Assembly: GCA_942492055.1 (NCBI GenBank)
Contig: CALODP010000025.1
Span: forward strand, 1 to 64,000
Source: CALODP01 sp942492055
GTDB taxonomy: Bacteria; Bacteroidota; Ignavibacteria; Ignavibacteriales; Melioribacteraceae
Direction: 5' to 3'
Length of the DNA stretch: 64,000 nt
Notes under the pieces: generated by a model
Database searches by the model: none
What the model was told of the DNA's origin: nothing
Seen by the model: only the letters and a program-made list of their open reading frames with translations
Translations under genes and position numbers: made by a program
Shown here: positions 36,231 to 47,800 of the stretch, one piece after another
Layout of the letters: each line of letters opens with the position of its first letter
How positions within the stretch are numbered: the first letter of the stretch is position 1

Positions 36231-37232
36231 ATGAAACAGACAAGAAGAAAATTTTTGCGAAACGGATTATTGGCTTCGATTGCTACCTTTATATTCCCTG
36301 GGGTAATAAAGGGGGAAGACGCATCTGCTACGAGTCCATTGAATTACAAACCGATTCCGGAAGAATGGAGTGAGGAAGAGGTTTCCATTTCATGGATCGG
36401 GCATTCGACAATGCTGATTAATTTCTATGGAACGTGGATACTTACGGATCCCGTAATGATGGATCGTGTCGGTCTCTATTTCTTCGGCACAAGTATAGGA
36501 CCTTCAAGACTTACTCCGCCGGCTCTTTCAATTGATGAATTGCCTAAACCGGATGTAGTTTTATTGTCTCACGCACACATGGATCATACCGATTTGCCAA
36601 CGCTTGAAAGAATTACCGAAAGATTCCCGAATCAAATTGAGCTTGTTTGCGCATTTCTAACAAGTGATGTAACCGAAGATTTGCCATGGAAATCGATTAC
36701 TATTCTTGATTGGGGAATGAAAGGCTTTGTTAAGGATATTAAATTAACAGCTTTGGAGGTTGATCATTTCGGTTGGCGATATCCGTGGGAAAAAGACAGA
36801 TCAAGGGGATTTTTCAAAGAGGGAAGAAGTTATAATGCTTACCTTTTGGAGAAAAACGGCACCAAAATATTATTCGGTGGAGATACCAGGAATACCGACA
36901 AATTGAAAATTCTCGGTAAGGAAGGAATTGATATTGCTATGATGCCAATTGGAGCTTACAATCCGTGGAAAATGGCTCATTGTAATCCCGAAGAAGCTCT
37001 TAGAATGGCTGATGAAATAAATACCAAATATTTTATTCCTATGCATACAAAGACTTTCAAGCAAGGGAGCGAGCCTTTTGAAGAACCGATTGAGTGGATG
37101 AAGAATTCTGCGAGTAATTATAATATAAAAATCGGCTTGGAAGAGATCGGCGAAACATTTAGAATGTCTAACGGGAAGAGATTGATTTCCGATGAAGAGC
37201 TGGAAGAAGAACTCCGGAAATTATCAAGATAA
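36231..37232 (+). CDS. MBL-fold metallo-hydrolase (NAPE-PLD/UlaG-like) with Tat signal
   Basis: 333 residues. N-terminus has a twin-arginine signal: TRRKFLRNG followed by a hydrophobic segment (LLASIATFIFPGVIKG), so it is probably exported folded. The metallo-beta-lactamase motif HAHMDH starts at His114 (HxHxDH), preceded by SISWIGHSTMLINFYGTWILTDPVM and followed by the metal ligands in FGGDTR and PMHTKTF. This is the NAPE-phospholipase-D / UlaG-like subgroup, which is metal-dependent; the substrate is unknown. Its 3' end overlaps the EamA transporter gene by 65 bp (convergent). Confidence 0.85.
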   Translation: MKQTRRKFLRNGLLASIATFIFPGVIKGEDASATSPLNYKPIPEEWSEEEVSISWIGHSTMLINFYGTWILTDPVMMDRVGLYFFGTSIGPSRLTPPALSIDELPKPDVVLLSHAHMDHTDLPTLERITERFPNQIELVCAFLTSDVTEDLPWKSITILDWGMKGFVKDIKLTALEVDHFGWRYPWEKDRSRGFFKEGRSYNAYLLEKNGTKILFGGDTRNTDKLKILGKEGIDIAMMPIGAYNPWKMAHCNPEEALRMADEINTKYFIPMHTKTFKQGSEPFEEPIEWMKNSASNYNIKIGLEEIGETFRMSNGKRLISDEELEEELRKLSR

Positions 37233-38067
37233 GCCCGACAATAGATGATATTAAAAGTCGCTCTCCTAAAACCAACGTAATAAATACCAATGAGAAGAAA
37301 GGAGTAAGATAGGCAAGCAACGAAGTTTTTCCTTTGTCCTTGCTTAGTTCAAGGCCTTTCATCCAAAGAAGGAATGTTATTCCCATTTCAAATATTCCGA
37401 TATAAGCTGGTCCGAGAAGCGAATGCAAACTATTCACATTGAATGTATCGTAAAAGAATACATAGATAGCCGAGTAGATTGTCCCAAAGAAGAATCCTGC
37501 GAATAGCTTTTCTGTTGCGGAGCGCTTATCGAGCATATTCATTGTCCAATATGTTGCCCAGATAAATGAGCTACCGAATGCAAGAGAGACTCCTAGAATA
37601 TTACCAAATTTGAGAGCCGCTATCTCTCCTCTGGTTGCAATTGTGAAGACTCCGAGAAAAGCCAATAATAAACCGAAGTAAACTGATTTTGATATTTTTT
37701 GTTTGAGGAATATGGCAGAAAATAATGTAATAATAATCGGCCAAGTAAAATTAAGAGGCTGAGCTTCCTGTGCAGGTAAAAGACTGTATGCCTTGAATAG
37801 GACAAGATAATATAGGAACGGATTAGCAAGTCCCAAAAGTATGTTTCTAAATAAATTTCTTTTGGAAAAAATATTTGCCAATTTCTTTTTCGAGTTGAAA
37901 AATAAGAATAAGAAAAGTATTATAGCGCTCGTTGCTGAGGAATAGAATAACAAAGTAGCGTAACTCATTTCATTGAGAGAGAGTTTGAAAGCAGTTGCGA
38001 CTGTAGACCAAAAGAGAACTGCTCCAAGTGAAAACAGAAGAGATTTATGAGAATTCGATAGTTCCAA
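37168..38067 (-). CDS. EamA/DMT-family transporter
   Basis: 299 residues with about ten hydrophobic helices, in the 5+5 pattern of the drug/metabolite transporter (EamA) family: LFSLGAVLFWSTVATAF at the start and a repeated Pro/Trp motif pair (EAQPLNFTWPIIITLFSAIF in the first half; PFFSLVFITLVLGERLL in the second). Inner-membrane exporter or importer of unknown substrate. Start is TTG at 38067, preceded by GAGG. It converges on the metallo-hydrolase gene with a 65-bp overlap. Confidence 0.85.
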   Translation of the reverse strand: MELSNSHKSLLFSLGAVLFWSTVATAFKLSLNEMSYATLLFYSSATSAIILFLFLFFNSKKKLANIFSKRNLFRNILLGLANPFLYYLVLFKAYSLLPAQEAQPLNFTWPIIITLFSAIFLKQKISKSVYFGLLLAFLGVFTIATRGEIAALKFGNILGVSLAFGSSFIWATYWTMNMLDKRSATEKLFAGFFFGTIYSAIYVFFYDTFNVNSLHSLLGPAYIGIFEMGITFLLWMKGLELSKDKGKTSLLAYLTPFFSLVFITLVLGERLLISSIVGLILIISGVLLPALHRKSISSR

Positions 38068-38131
38068 TCATTCCTCAGTATCGTAATAATTATGAAATGA
38101 ATATACGAAATAATGTGGCGTAATAGTTAAG

Positions 38132-38737
38132 ATGGATGATGAGTTAGTTTTTAGAAAAGAAGATTTATTGAAGCCGGAGAATATGGTTCGGTTATACGCC
38201 AACGGTGCGTTTCCAATGGCTGACGAAACCGGTGAGCTGGAATGGTACCAGCCTGAGATCAGAACCATTATTCCTTTGGATAATTATAACTTTCCCAGAT
38301 CTCTCCGAAAGTTCATGGAAAAATCCGATTTTGAGTATCGCTACGATTTTGATACACTCCGCATAGTAAAAGAGTGTGCCAATAGAGATGAGACATGGAT
38401 TTCGGATGAATTAATAGAAGCATACAAAGGATTACAAAAGCACGGATATCTCCATTCCGTTGAGGTATATCAAAACGGTGAGCTTGTCGGAGGGCTTTAC
38501 GGAGTAGCATTTCGAGGAGCTTTCTTTGGAGAGTCAATGTTTTCTAAAGTATCCCAAGCTTCGAAATCCGCATTGATAAAGCTTATTGAAAAACTGAATG
38601 AAAGAAAGTATACGTTACTTGACGTACAGTTCCAAACCGAACATTTGGAGATGTTTGGGGCTATTGAGATTCCGTTCGATAATTTTACCGATAAATTAAT
38701 CGATGCTTATCAAGTAGCCCCGAATTTTATCGATTAA
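38132..38737 (+). CDS. aat: Leucyl/phenylalanyl-tRNA-protein transferase
   Basis: 201 residues. Adds Leu or Phe to proteins with N-terminal Arg or Lys, marking them for ClpS-ClpAP degradation (bacterial N-end rule). Motifs: YANGAFPMADETGELEWYQPE near the N-terminus, then GELVGGLYGVAFRGAFFGESMFS and DVQFQTEHLEMFGAIEI, all typical of Aat. Length is slightly shorter than in E. coli (234). Stop TAA interlocks with the stop of the convergent MmcQ/YjbR gene (shared TTAA at 38734-38737). Confidence 0.94.
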   Translation: MDDELVFRKEDLLKPENMVRLYANGAFPMADETGELEWYQPEIRTIIPLDNYNFPRSLRKFMEKSDFEYRYDFDTLRIVKECANRDETWISDELIEAYKGLQKHGYLHSVEVYQNGELVGGLYGVAFRGAFFGESMFSKVSQASKSALIKLIEKLNERKYTLLDVQFQTEHLEMFGAIEIPFDNFTDKLIDAYQVAPNFID

Positions 38738-39090
38738 AGATTCTCGAGTTCGACACGAACCTTTTTAGGAAGACTCATTACAATCAAATCATACGAATGA
38801 TCAATGAGCTCAAGGATAAAATCATCTTTAAGTGATCCGGTGATTTCAACTGTATTCCAGTGTTTTTTACTCATGTGATATCCGGGAAGAATTTCCTTAT
38901 GCCTTTCTCTTAATTCGATTGCTCTTTCCGGATCGCACTTTAAATTCAGACTAACCGGATTATCAACATCGGTTAAACAAAACATTTTAGTCATCACTTT
39001 AAATACCAGAGTTGATTCGTCAAAAGGGAAAGATTCCGTAACACCCTTTTTTGCCAAACAATATTCGCGAATTTTTTCCAAATCAATCAT
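38734..39090 (-). CDS. MmcQ/YjbR-family protein
   Basis: 118 residues from the ATG at 39090. Small single-domain protein of the MmcQ/YjbR family (DUF419-like). KKGVTESFPFDESTLVFKV, NLKCDPERAIELRERH, KEILPGYHMSKKHWNTVEI and ILELIDHSYDLIVMSLPKKVR are all family signatures. YjbR has a CyaY-like fold; no function is known, although DNA binding has been proposed. The in-frame region upstream to 39189 is not used: MIDLEKIREYC is the usual family start. Ends in a 4-bp interlock with aat. Confidence 0.9.
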   Translation of the reverse strand: MIDLEKIREYCLAKKGVTESFPFDESTLVFKVMTKMFCLTDVDNPVSLNLKCDPERAIELRERHKEILPGYHMSKKHWNTVEITGSLKDDFILELIDHSYDLIVMSLPKKVRVELENL

Positions 39091-39136
39091 GTTATGAATC
39101 CTATTATTACTGAAACTTACTACAAAGTTATAATGC

Positions 39137-39170
39137 TTTGTAAAATAGTTGTAAAAAATCGGTAATTTTG
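39137..39170 (+). promoter_or_regulatory. Promoter of the Prc-type protease gene
   Basis: TTTG at 39137-39140, a 22-bp spacer and TAATTTTG at 39163-39170. The spacer is slightly long. Expected transcription start near 39177. Confidence 0.5.
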
Positions 39171-39276
39171 TCGGGAAAAGAAAATACAACTACAAAAATG
39201 GACTACTTTTTTGAAACATTTAAACTATTTTGGTGTATTAGATTCTGCAGATAATATAAAAAAGATGGTAACTTTT

Positions 39277-41349
39277 ATGAAGAAAACTCTATTCGCGCTA
39301 TTATTTATTGCTGTTGTTGTTAGTTGTAATGCGCAAGATCCCAAAGAATTGGCTGAACAGAATGGTAAAATAGATTCTACACTTGTTGTTCAACCCGAGG
39401 GGATGCATCCGAAGATTGATTTGGTAGTGATGGGACTATTGAACAGATATCATTATAAAAAGACAGATTTGAACGACTCTTTATCTTCGGTAATTTATGA
39501 TAATTTTGTCAAGTCTCTCGATTTTAATAAACTTTATTTCCTTCAGTCTGATATTGATGAATTCGAAATGCATCGAGATAAGATGGATGACTATTTGAAG
39601 ACGGGGCAACTCAAAATTGCTTATGACATCTTCAATAGATTTAAAACAAGAATGAGTGATCGAATCAAATATATTAACAAGCGACTCGAGACCGAATTCG
39701 ATTATACGATAGATGAGTTCTATATTCCAGACAGAGAGAAAGCCGAATGGGCGAAAACAAATAGCGAGCTTGATGAGATTTGGAGAAAGAGATTAAAGAG
39801 TGATGCTTTGAATAAGGCTCTCTCCAAAGAAGAGTGGGAGAAGATATCAAAGACTTTGTTGAAGCGTTATCATGATTTTCACAAGATCATTTTGCAATAT
39901 AAATCGGAAGAAGTATTTCAGTTATATCTTAACGCCTTTACAGAGGCAATAGATCCGCATACAAGTTATTTTTCTCCGATAACTTCGGAAAACTTTGATA
40001 TATCAATGAAGCTTTCTCTTGAAGGGATTGGAGCGCAACTCAGAACAATAGATGATTATACCACAATAGTCAGAATTATTCCCGGTGGCCCTGCGGCAAA
40101 AAGTGAAAACCTTTTTGAGGATGATAGAATTGTTGCTGTTGGTCAGGGAGAAGATGGTGAAATGATAGATGTTGTCGGTTGGAGAATTGATGACGTTGTT
40201 CAACTTATTCGTGGGAAGAAAGGTACTCTTGTTAGATTAGCGATTTTGCGTAAAGATGATACTCCGGATATGCCAACCGAAGAAATTCAACTGGTAAGGG
40301 ATAAAATCAAACTGGAGGAACAAGCCTCTTCTTCGGAAATAATTGATATCGAGCAAGGGGGAAAGACGGTACGTTTGGGTGTTATTGACATTCCTACTTT
40401 CTACATTGATTTTGAAGCGCAGAGAAAGGGAGACCCCGATTACAAAAGTACAACTCGGGACGTAAGAAAACTGATTGCCGAGTTGCAAGAAAAGAAAGTT
40501 GACGGGATAGTTATTGATTTGAGAAACAATGGTGGCGGAGCTCTTCAAGAAGCTATTGAATTGACGGGATTATTTATTAAGTACGGCCCTGTAGTACAGA
40601 TAAGAAATAGTAACGGCTATATTGAAGAAGGGAAAGATCCTGATCCGGCACTTGTTTATGACGGGCCGTTAGCTGTAATGATAAATAGATATAGTGCTTC
40701 GGCATCAGAGATTTTTTCCGGCGCTATTCAAGATTACGGAAGAGGTCTCATTATTGGCGAGCAAACTTTCGGAAAGGGAACAGTCCAAAACTTAATAGAC
40801 TTGAACCGATTCATCCTTTCCAAAGACAAAAAGTTGGGAAGAGTGAAACTGACTATTTCCAAATTCTACAGAGTTACCGGAAGCAGTACTCAGAAATTGG
40901 GAGTTATTCCTGACATAGAATTTCCTTCTTTACCAAGAGATGATTTCGGTGAAGCGGCTCGTCCAAGCGCGTTGAAATGGGATCAGATTCAAGCTGCCGA
41001 TTTTATTCCTTACGGAGATCTTTCTTCTTACATCCCTGAATTAAGGAAAAGCCACGAAGAAAGAATTGCCCATAATATGGAATTCCAATTTATCAAAGAG
41101 GATATTGAAGAGTACCTTGATAGAAAAGAGAAGAAAACTTTCTCATTAAATATCGAGAAGCGAAAAGCCGAGCGAGAAAAAAACAAAGCAAAGAAAGATG
41201 AAAGAGAAGCTAAACGAAATGAGCAAGCTACCCTGAAGCTTAAAGATAAAAAGGAAGTTGAAACCGGTGAAGATAAAGAGATTGATGATCCTTATCTTCA
41301 AGAAGGTGGACACATTCTTGCCGAAATGATATTGAAATCCGTCGGATAA
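39277..41349 (+). CDS. prc: Carboxyl-terminal processing protease (Prc/Tsp type, S41)
   Basis: 690 residues. Periplasmic or membrane-bound protease that degrades proteins through a C-terminal tail and interacts with cell-wall enzymes in relatives. Order: lipoprotein-like signal (AVVVSC, residue about 17), an N-terminal TSP domain (YHYKKTDLNDSLSSVIYDNF), a PDZ domain (IGAQLRTIDDYTTIVRIIPGGPA), the S41 catalytic domain with Ser in YSASASEIF (about 472-480) and Lys500 in FGKGT, then a long Lys/Glu-rich tail ending near KSVG. The frame is open upstream to 39211 and an ATG also lies at 39265; the ATG at 39277 gives the clean signal MKKTLFALLF. Confidence 0.92.
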   Translation: MKKTLFALLFIAVVVSCNAQDPKELAEQNGKIDSTLVVQPEGMHPKIDLVVMGLLNRYHYKKTDLNDSLSSVIYDNFVKSLDFNKLYFLQSDIDEFEMHRDKMDDYLKTGQLKIAYDIFNRFKTRMSDRIKYINKRLETEFDYTIDEFYIPDREKAEWAKTNSELDEIWRKRLKSDALNKALSKEEWEKISKTLLKRYHDFHKIILQYKSEEVFQLYLNAFTEAIDPHTSYFSPITSENFDISMKLSLEGIGAQLRTIDDYTTIVRIIPGGPAAKSENLFEDDRIVAVGQGEDGEMIDVVGWRIDDVVQLIRGKKGTLVRLAILRKDDTPDMPTEEIQLVRDKIKLEEQASSSEIIDIEQGGKTVRLGVIDIPTFYIDFEAQRKGDPDYKSTTRDVRKLIAELQEKKVDGIVIDLRNNGGGALQEAIELTGLFIKYGPVVQIRNSNGYIEEGKDPDPALVYDGPLAVMINRYSASASEIFSGAIQDYGRGLIIGEQTFGKGTVQNLIDLNRFILSKDKKLGRVKLTISKFYRVTGSSTQKLGVIPDIEFPSLPRDDFGEAARPSALKWDQIQAADFIPYGDLSSYIPELRKSHEERIAHNMEFQFIKEDIEEYLDRKEKKTFSLNIEKRKAEREKNKAKKDEREAKRNEQATLKLKDKKEVETGEDKEIDDPYLQEGGHILAEMILKSVG

Positions 41350-41355
41350 ATTACT

Positions 41356-41386
41356 AAGGGAGTCATAATGACTCCCTTTCTTTTTT
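41356..41386 (+). terminator. Rho-independent terminator after the Prc gene
   Basis: GGGAGTCATAATGACTCCC (41358-41376) is a perfect 8-bp hairpin followed by TTTCTTTTTT. Textbook form. Confidence 0.92.
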
Positions 41387-41826
41387 GTCGGAAAACTCAT
41401 TCTTTGCTTACGGTTATTTCCCATGTTGCCTACATATTTCCCCACTCTTCTATTATTCGAAACAATTCCTTCATTATATTGTGCTCTGAATCAACTATAT
41501 AAAAAATTATGACAATGGTGTATTGTTTGCTAGTCCAAAAAAGTTTAAATTGTATCTCTAATCGGGTACTCCGATTATTAAATGAGGGAATAATATCATT
41601 TGTGATATTATAAGACGCTATTTTTATATGATATGGATACATGAGTGTGGAGTTCGTAGGGCAAATTCGCATTCATTTTATGGTTTTATGAGGGTATACC
41701 GCTTAGCGGAGATTATTTCTTTCCCGGATACTATTAGATACGACAGATAAGTTATTTACTGTACTCTACCTACTGTAATCGAATAATAACATAATAAACT
41801 AATAACAAATACCAGGAGGGTAAATC
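41387..41826 (+). promoter_or_regulatory. 440-bp upstream region of the giant surface protein
   Basis: No gene is supported. It holds a perfect 8-bp inverted repeat TAATATCA-TTTG-TGATATTA (41591-41610), a possible operator or attenuator, and an excellent ribosome site AGGAGGG (41813-41819) before the ATG. The long gap suggests a separately controlled promoter. Confidence 0.5.
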
Positions 41827-44800
41827 ATGTTTGATCGGTATGTCAAACGTATTTTGGTGTTGCTATTCTGTTTTTTTTCTGTCAATAGCTACGCGCAAAC
41901 AAACGTCAGCGGGTATATTGAGTCCGACGCTACTTGGACTCTAGCGAATAGCCCTTACGTTCTTACGGGGACTGTAACTATTCGGAAGAATACTACCTTG
42001 ACGATTGAGGACGGGGTTGAGGTTCAATTCAATTCCGGATATTATCTTTACATAGGCGATTATTATAGCGCAAATACCGCTAAGTTGATTGCCAACAATG
42101 TTACATTCAGAGGAACCGGTTCTAGTAGCGGTGTTGTTAAAATGCATAAGAACGGTGATTCTTCCTCTTCCATAACAAATTCTATTTTCAGAAACAGTTA
42201 TCTTAATATCAGTGAGAATAGCATGACCGCGACTTCTTGTTCTTTTGATAGCGCAAGATATGCTGTTTATTATGAGAACGGAGGATCAGCTGATATTACA
42301 GGTATTTCGATCGGGAATGATATCCAATATCCCGGCATTTATTATACAGGTAATATTTCTACTAACTTTTCTTTGCAAAACTATACTCCTTCTGTTACTC
42401 ATTATTTCGGATCTGTCTCAGTTCGCAAGGGGGCTACTTTAACAGTACCAAGAGGATCTGTTATTAAACAGAGTAGCTCCTTAAGTGTATATGAAGGTTC
42501 CAATCTTATCATTGAGCCTGAAACAGAGATTGATGTATATAGCTTCTATATTGGATCAAGCGCTACAAGCACCGGAACTATGGTTGCCGATAGTGTTTTG
42601 TTTAGAAGTTTTTCAACTTATCCTACATTAATTAGGTTTGCGGAAAATTCCGTTTCTACGATTAATAACTCAGTTTTCGATCAAGTAGCTTTCTATTACC
42701 GTCATGCGACATCTAACTTGACTAACTGTTCGATTGATAGTGTCGATTATCCTATTGAATTGGATGGGAACTCGAATATGACAGTTTCTAATCTTACTCT
42801 TGGAACAGAGGTAAGATATCCGGGTACCCGATATTACGGTTATTATAAGGAAGATTATTCCTTAACTGATTATGGTACCAATTGGAATCACTATTTGGGT
42901 ATGACAGTAAGAAACGGTAGTACATTTACAATCCCTGCTAACAAAAATGTTTTTGTTAATGGTACTGTAAGCATCGAGGATAGTTCGGCATTGGTTTTCG
43001 AAGATGGTGCCGAAGTGGATTTTACAAGGTCAACTTCAATTAGCATCGGAAATGGAACTACAAGTAAGGCTTCTGTTTCAGGAAATAATCTGAACATTTT
43101 ATGCTCTTATTCTTATGATTCTTTTTTCGACTTTCATGCCAATTCCACAAATAATCTTACAAATACCACTTTTGATAATGTATCGCTAAGATTTTTTAAC
43201 GCGGGAGGAATATTTACAAATTCTACAATAGATAACGTTGATTATCCCTTTAGTTTTACCGGAACATGTAATCCCGACTTAGATGGGGTAACTTTAGGAA
43301 GTAACATTAAATATCCCGGAATAAAACTATCGGGTAACTTTGATACTGACTTTACCCCTACAAATTATACGGCAGGATATCCTTACTACATTTACAGTTG
43401 TAATGTTAGAAAAGGGGCTACATTTACAATGCCTGCGAATCTTGAGATTGAATTAAAAGGTGGGTTTGCTTTTCAAGATAGTTCCTCACTGGTAATGGAG
43501 CAGGGAAGTAAGCTCTATTCGGTAAATACATATTATTCGATTAATATCGGATCAGCATATGGAGGCCCTGCTAAATTAATTGCCAATGGTGCCGAAATTA
43601 GCACAAATTACACCAGTGACGGAACGATTAGTTTCGTTAATGGCGCTCAAGGAACCTTTAATAATTGTGTTATCGATGGATATTTGGTCGATATTGACGG
43701 CTCCCATGTTGATTTCAACAATTCCTCGGTTGATAACACAGAATATGCTTTTTCAATAGATAGTAAAGGGACATTTTCTACTACAAATATGACCTGGGGC
43801 AATAACATTAAATATATGGGATTCCGCTTGATGAGTTATTTCGACGAAGATTATACTCTTCAAGATTTCGGTTCAGGTCTGGATATGTTTCTTTATGGTC
43901 TCTATATCAGAAATGGCTCGAATTTTACAATTCCCAGAGGTATTAATGTTAATGTAACCGGTGTTATAGAGGTAAACACAGGGGCTACTCTTATCATTGA
44001 GCCGGAAGTTAATTTTCATTGGGTTAGAGATTCCAGAATTACAGTGGGAAGTTCCTACAATAATGGCTTCATAAATGTTGATTCGGTCAACTTTACCAAC
44101 GAAAGCAACTATGATAGTTATGTTTATTTCCATCGCCAAGGGACCGGATATATTAAGAACAGTAAATTGATGAATGTTTGTCTCGATTTCTACGGTAGTA
44201 CGGTCGATACTCCAATTGTTGAGAATTCTGTAATTGCCGAATGTAATAGAGGTGTGAGAATTCAAAGCGGAGCTTATCCTAGTATTACCAATTGTGATTT
44301 CGTGGTTAATAAAGTTGCCTTGAGAAACGAAGACGCAACCCAATTTAACGCTCCTAACAACTATTGGGGGCATTCTAGCGGACCAAGACATTCAACTAAT
44401 CCAACAGGAATCGGGCAAGTTATTGAAGGGGATGTGAACTTTACTCCTTTTGCTACAGCTCCTATTACCGGAGAAGTCGATCTTATTCCTCTTCAAAATA
44501 CTTATTCCTTCGGTACATTGGAAGTAGGGGATTATAAAAATGATACTCTCTATATAGTGAACAGAGGGTCATTCTATGGTGGCATTTTGGATGTAACTGC
44601 CGATAGTCCCTCTTTCAGAATAGTTGAGGATGAAGATATATGGATAGCCCCGGGTGATACCGGTATGGTTACACTTCGCTTTGCCCCGAATACAGGCGGA
44701 ACTTTCTCCGGTAAATTATATCTTCATACAAACGACAAAAACAATCCTACCATTGATATCAATATGAGTGGTAACGGAACCGGTATTATGACTGCTTCCG

Positions 44801-47800
44801 AGGATACTCTCGATTTCGGCAGGGTGAAATTCAAAAGATATGTTACAAGAGAATTATGGGTCAAGAACGATAGCCAGGTAAGCTATTATGTAGATTCATT
44901 GATTATCTCCGGCGATTCTTACTCTGTATCTTGGGGAAATGCTAAAAAGGTCAAAAAGTTCGATGATTTTGCCAAAGCCAGAAACAGTGGCGCAATTCCT
45001 AAAAAAGAGAGATCAAATAAGCTAAGCAGCTTTTATATCTATGCCGGCGACTCAATAAGAATAGCTGTTACTTATCGACCTCGGGTTTTCGACCGTGAGG
45101 ATGCCGAACTTAGAATTCACTATCGCAATTTCGGTATCGAGAATGTTACCTTATTGGCCGAAGGTTATGCAGATCCTTTGGATGTACAGATAACTTCTTT
45201 CAACTATCAGGCTTTCCCGTTTATCTATATGAATGCAGTAGTTGATACGTTCGGTTTCGGTTTCGATCAACTCGTCCAAAAGGATTTTCAAGTATATGAA
45301 AATGGCCTTTTGCAGACAGATTACTTCGAAGTGATTCCTCCCGGACAAGGTGGCGGTACACGTTTGACGGATATTATCTTCATTATGGATAATAGTGGTA
45401 GTATGAGCGAAGAACAAGCCGCGGTTAGAGATAATGTTAGTGATTTCGTTACTAATCTCGCCGGATCTGGTGTTAATTTCGCTTTGGGATTGTGTCGCTA
45501 CGGCGCTTCGGCTAACAGTGGTAATCCTATCTACGAAGATAATGGAAATCTTACATCGGACGCTGATTATTTTAAGAATAATGTTTGGGCAAGAAATCAA
45601 ATTAGTGGTGGTCACGAACCAGGATATCGTTCAATCGAGCAATCGGCTACCGAATTTAACTTCCGTCCCGGTTCTCAGAAGATCTTTATCATTATCACAG
45701 ATGAAACTCCCGATCAGGATGATGTAACCGTAGAAGATGCTATTAATACTTGCCTGAGTGGCTCTATTACCCTTTTTGCTCTGACGGAAAAAGATCTTTA
45801 CGAAGATTTTTACCCGATCACTCAAGTAACAAACGGTCAGGTTTTTGATATCTATTCCGATTTCAGCGACATTCTCGATTACATTTCCACTCTGGTTTCG
45901 AACAATTATGTTGTTAAGTATAAAACAACCAATTCGGAAATGGACGGAACATTAAGAGAAGTTGTTCTGAGAGCAAACTATAGTGTCAATACCGCAAGCG
46001 ATACCGTTTATTACAACGCTAACTCGATTCCGGTTATTACCCGGCTCGATACTACCATAGCGATTGAGGAAAAACCTATAGCGCAAGGTTCACCCGTTAC
46101 TATTAGCGCAACTATTGTTGACAATATAGAACCTTACGTGCAGAGCGCGAAAGTCTTCTATAAGAACTCGAAAGACTCAATCTACAAATCGGTTAATATG
46201 ACTACAAGCGGTAATGATATCTATACTGCTGATATACCGGGTGTTGACGTTCAAGAGCCCGGGCTTGATTACTATATTACCGCGACCGACGGATTACAAG
46301 CTTCAACTTCTCCGAAAACTAATCCGGCTGCAAGTCCTTATCAGATAGCTGTGTTGCCTAACGTTGCGCCTACTCTTATTCACACTCCGGTTGAGTATGT
46401 TGCTTTCGGTAATTCTCTCGAAATCTCCGCTCTTATGAGAGATAGCACTAATAATCTTACCGAAACAAAGTTATTTGTAAGAAAAGTTGGCCAGCTTGTT
46501 TATAGTGAAGTCAATATGACTCTTACATCTACTCCGGATGTTTATAATGTTACTATTCCTGCCAATGAAATAACTCTTGATGATATAGAGTATTATCTGA
46601 AAGCAACCGATGATTTCGGTATCAGCTCTTACGCAGGTAGAAAAGATAAACCTTATCGTGTAAGAATAATTGAAGCTGAGCTCAACGCGACTGTTGGTCC
46701 TCTAACCGGTGGTCCGCAAATAGATACTGTTGCTATTCCTACGAATGGTATTGGTTACTATTATCTCGATTTTGTTTCTTCAGCTAAAAACATAACCAAA
46801 AATCAGATCTTCTATATTGATGGTATGCAAGGTGGCAAAGAAGTTAACGTAAAAGCCATGTTCCTTGCGGATAATGTATTACGTGTAGAGTTTGCCAATA
46901 CATATTCCGATGGAGAAGTAAATCTTTCTAAGGATATCTTCTATAACGATACCCTTTTCCATGCTACACCTGAAAATTTCGCAATTCAGTTGAAGAAAGT
47001 TTCTCCGAAATATCATCATTCATATAATGTTCTTGCTTCAAGAAGCGCTGGACTCGAAGGATATGTTGGCCCGATTAAGACTGCCGATGTTAATCTCGAA
47101 GCAGCCAAGAACTCAATTAAAGGTAACGGTAGCGTAGGCGTCACTGTCGATGTTGATCAAAACTATGTTACTACCCTTGATCGTCGTTTCGAATATGCTG
47201 TTAAAGACGGAGCGCAATCTCCTCCTCTCGTTTTCCCTGTTGGTGAAGCATATGTAGGAGTAAAAGGGGAAGTCTTCGCTAAGAAACTGGTAGGACAAAC
47301 TATCAGATTCGACAATGAAAACCTCAACGAAATAGACAGAAGTACTCTTGAAGCTACTTTCTTACTTGAGTCTTTCTCCATGGGTGGAGCTCATCTTTCT
47401 CCGATAATGGGGCCTGTTCTCAAGGCGCTCCAAATGAAAGCTGCTACTATTTCTAATGTCAATGACATCATTGATAGCTCAATGGTATCTAACTATTGGG
47501 GATTAGGTATTGAAGGAACTATTAACGAAGGATATACCGGTTCATGTAACGGTATTACATTCCGCGCAAATGAAATTACTCAAGGATTTGCAGGTATTGT
47601 TAAGGTTGCTCAGGATTACCGGGAAAGAGGCATGATGAGAAGCGTTAAAGCCGATACTTTCGGTTATCATGTTGACCTTACTCAGTCCTTTGCCGCAACA
47701 ATGAGCGGGTTCGATTACGGCCTTCAATACAATGACGGCGTTCTTCTTAACTCCGGTAACTTCGGTTTGTTTGATAACGGAGTTAGTGGGTCCTTCTCCG

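Noticed and set aside
37168..37232. Frameshift at the metallo-hydrolase/EamA overlap
   Set aside because: Both proteins look complete at normal length for their families, so the overlap is more likely real than an error.
41387..41826. Small gene in the upstream region of the giant protein
   Set aside because: Open frames there lack ribosome sites and known motifs.
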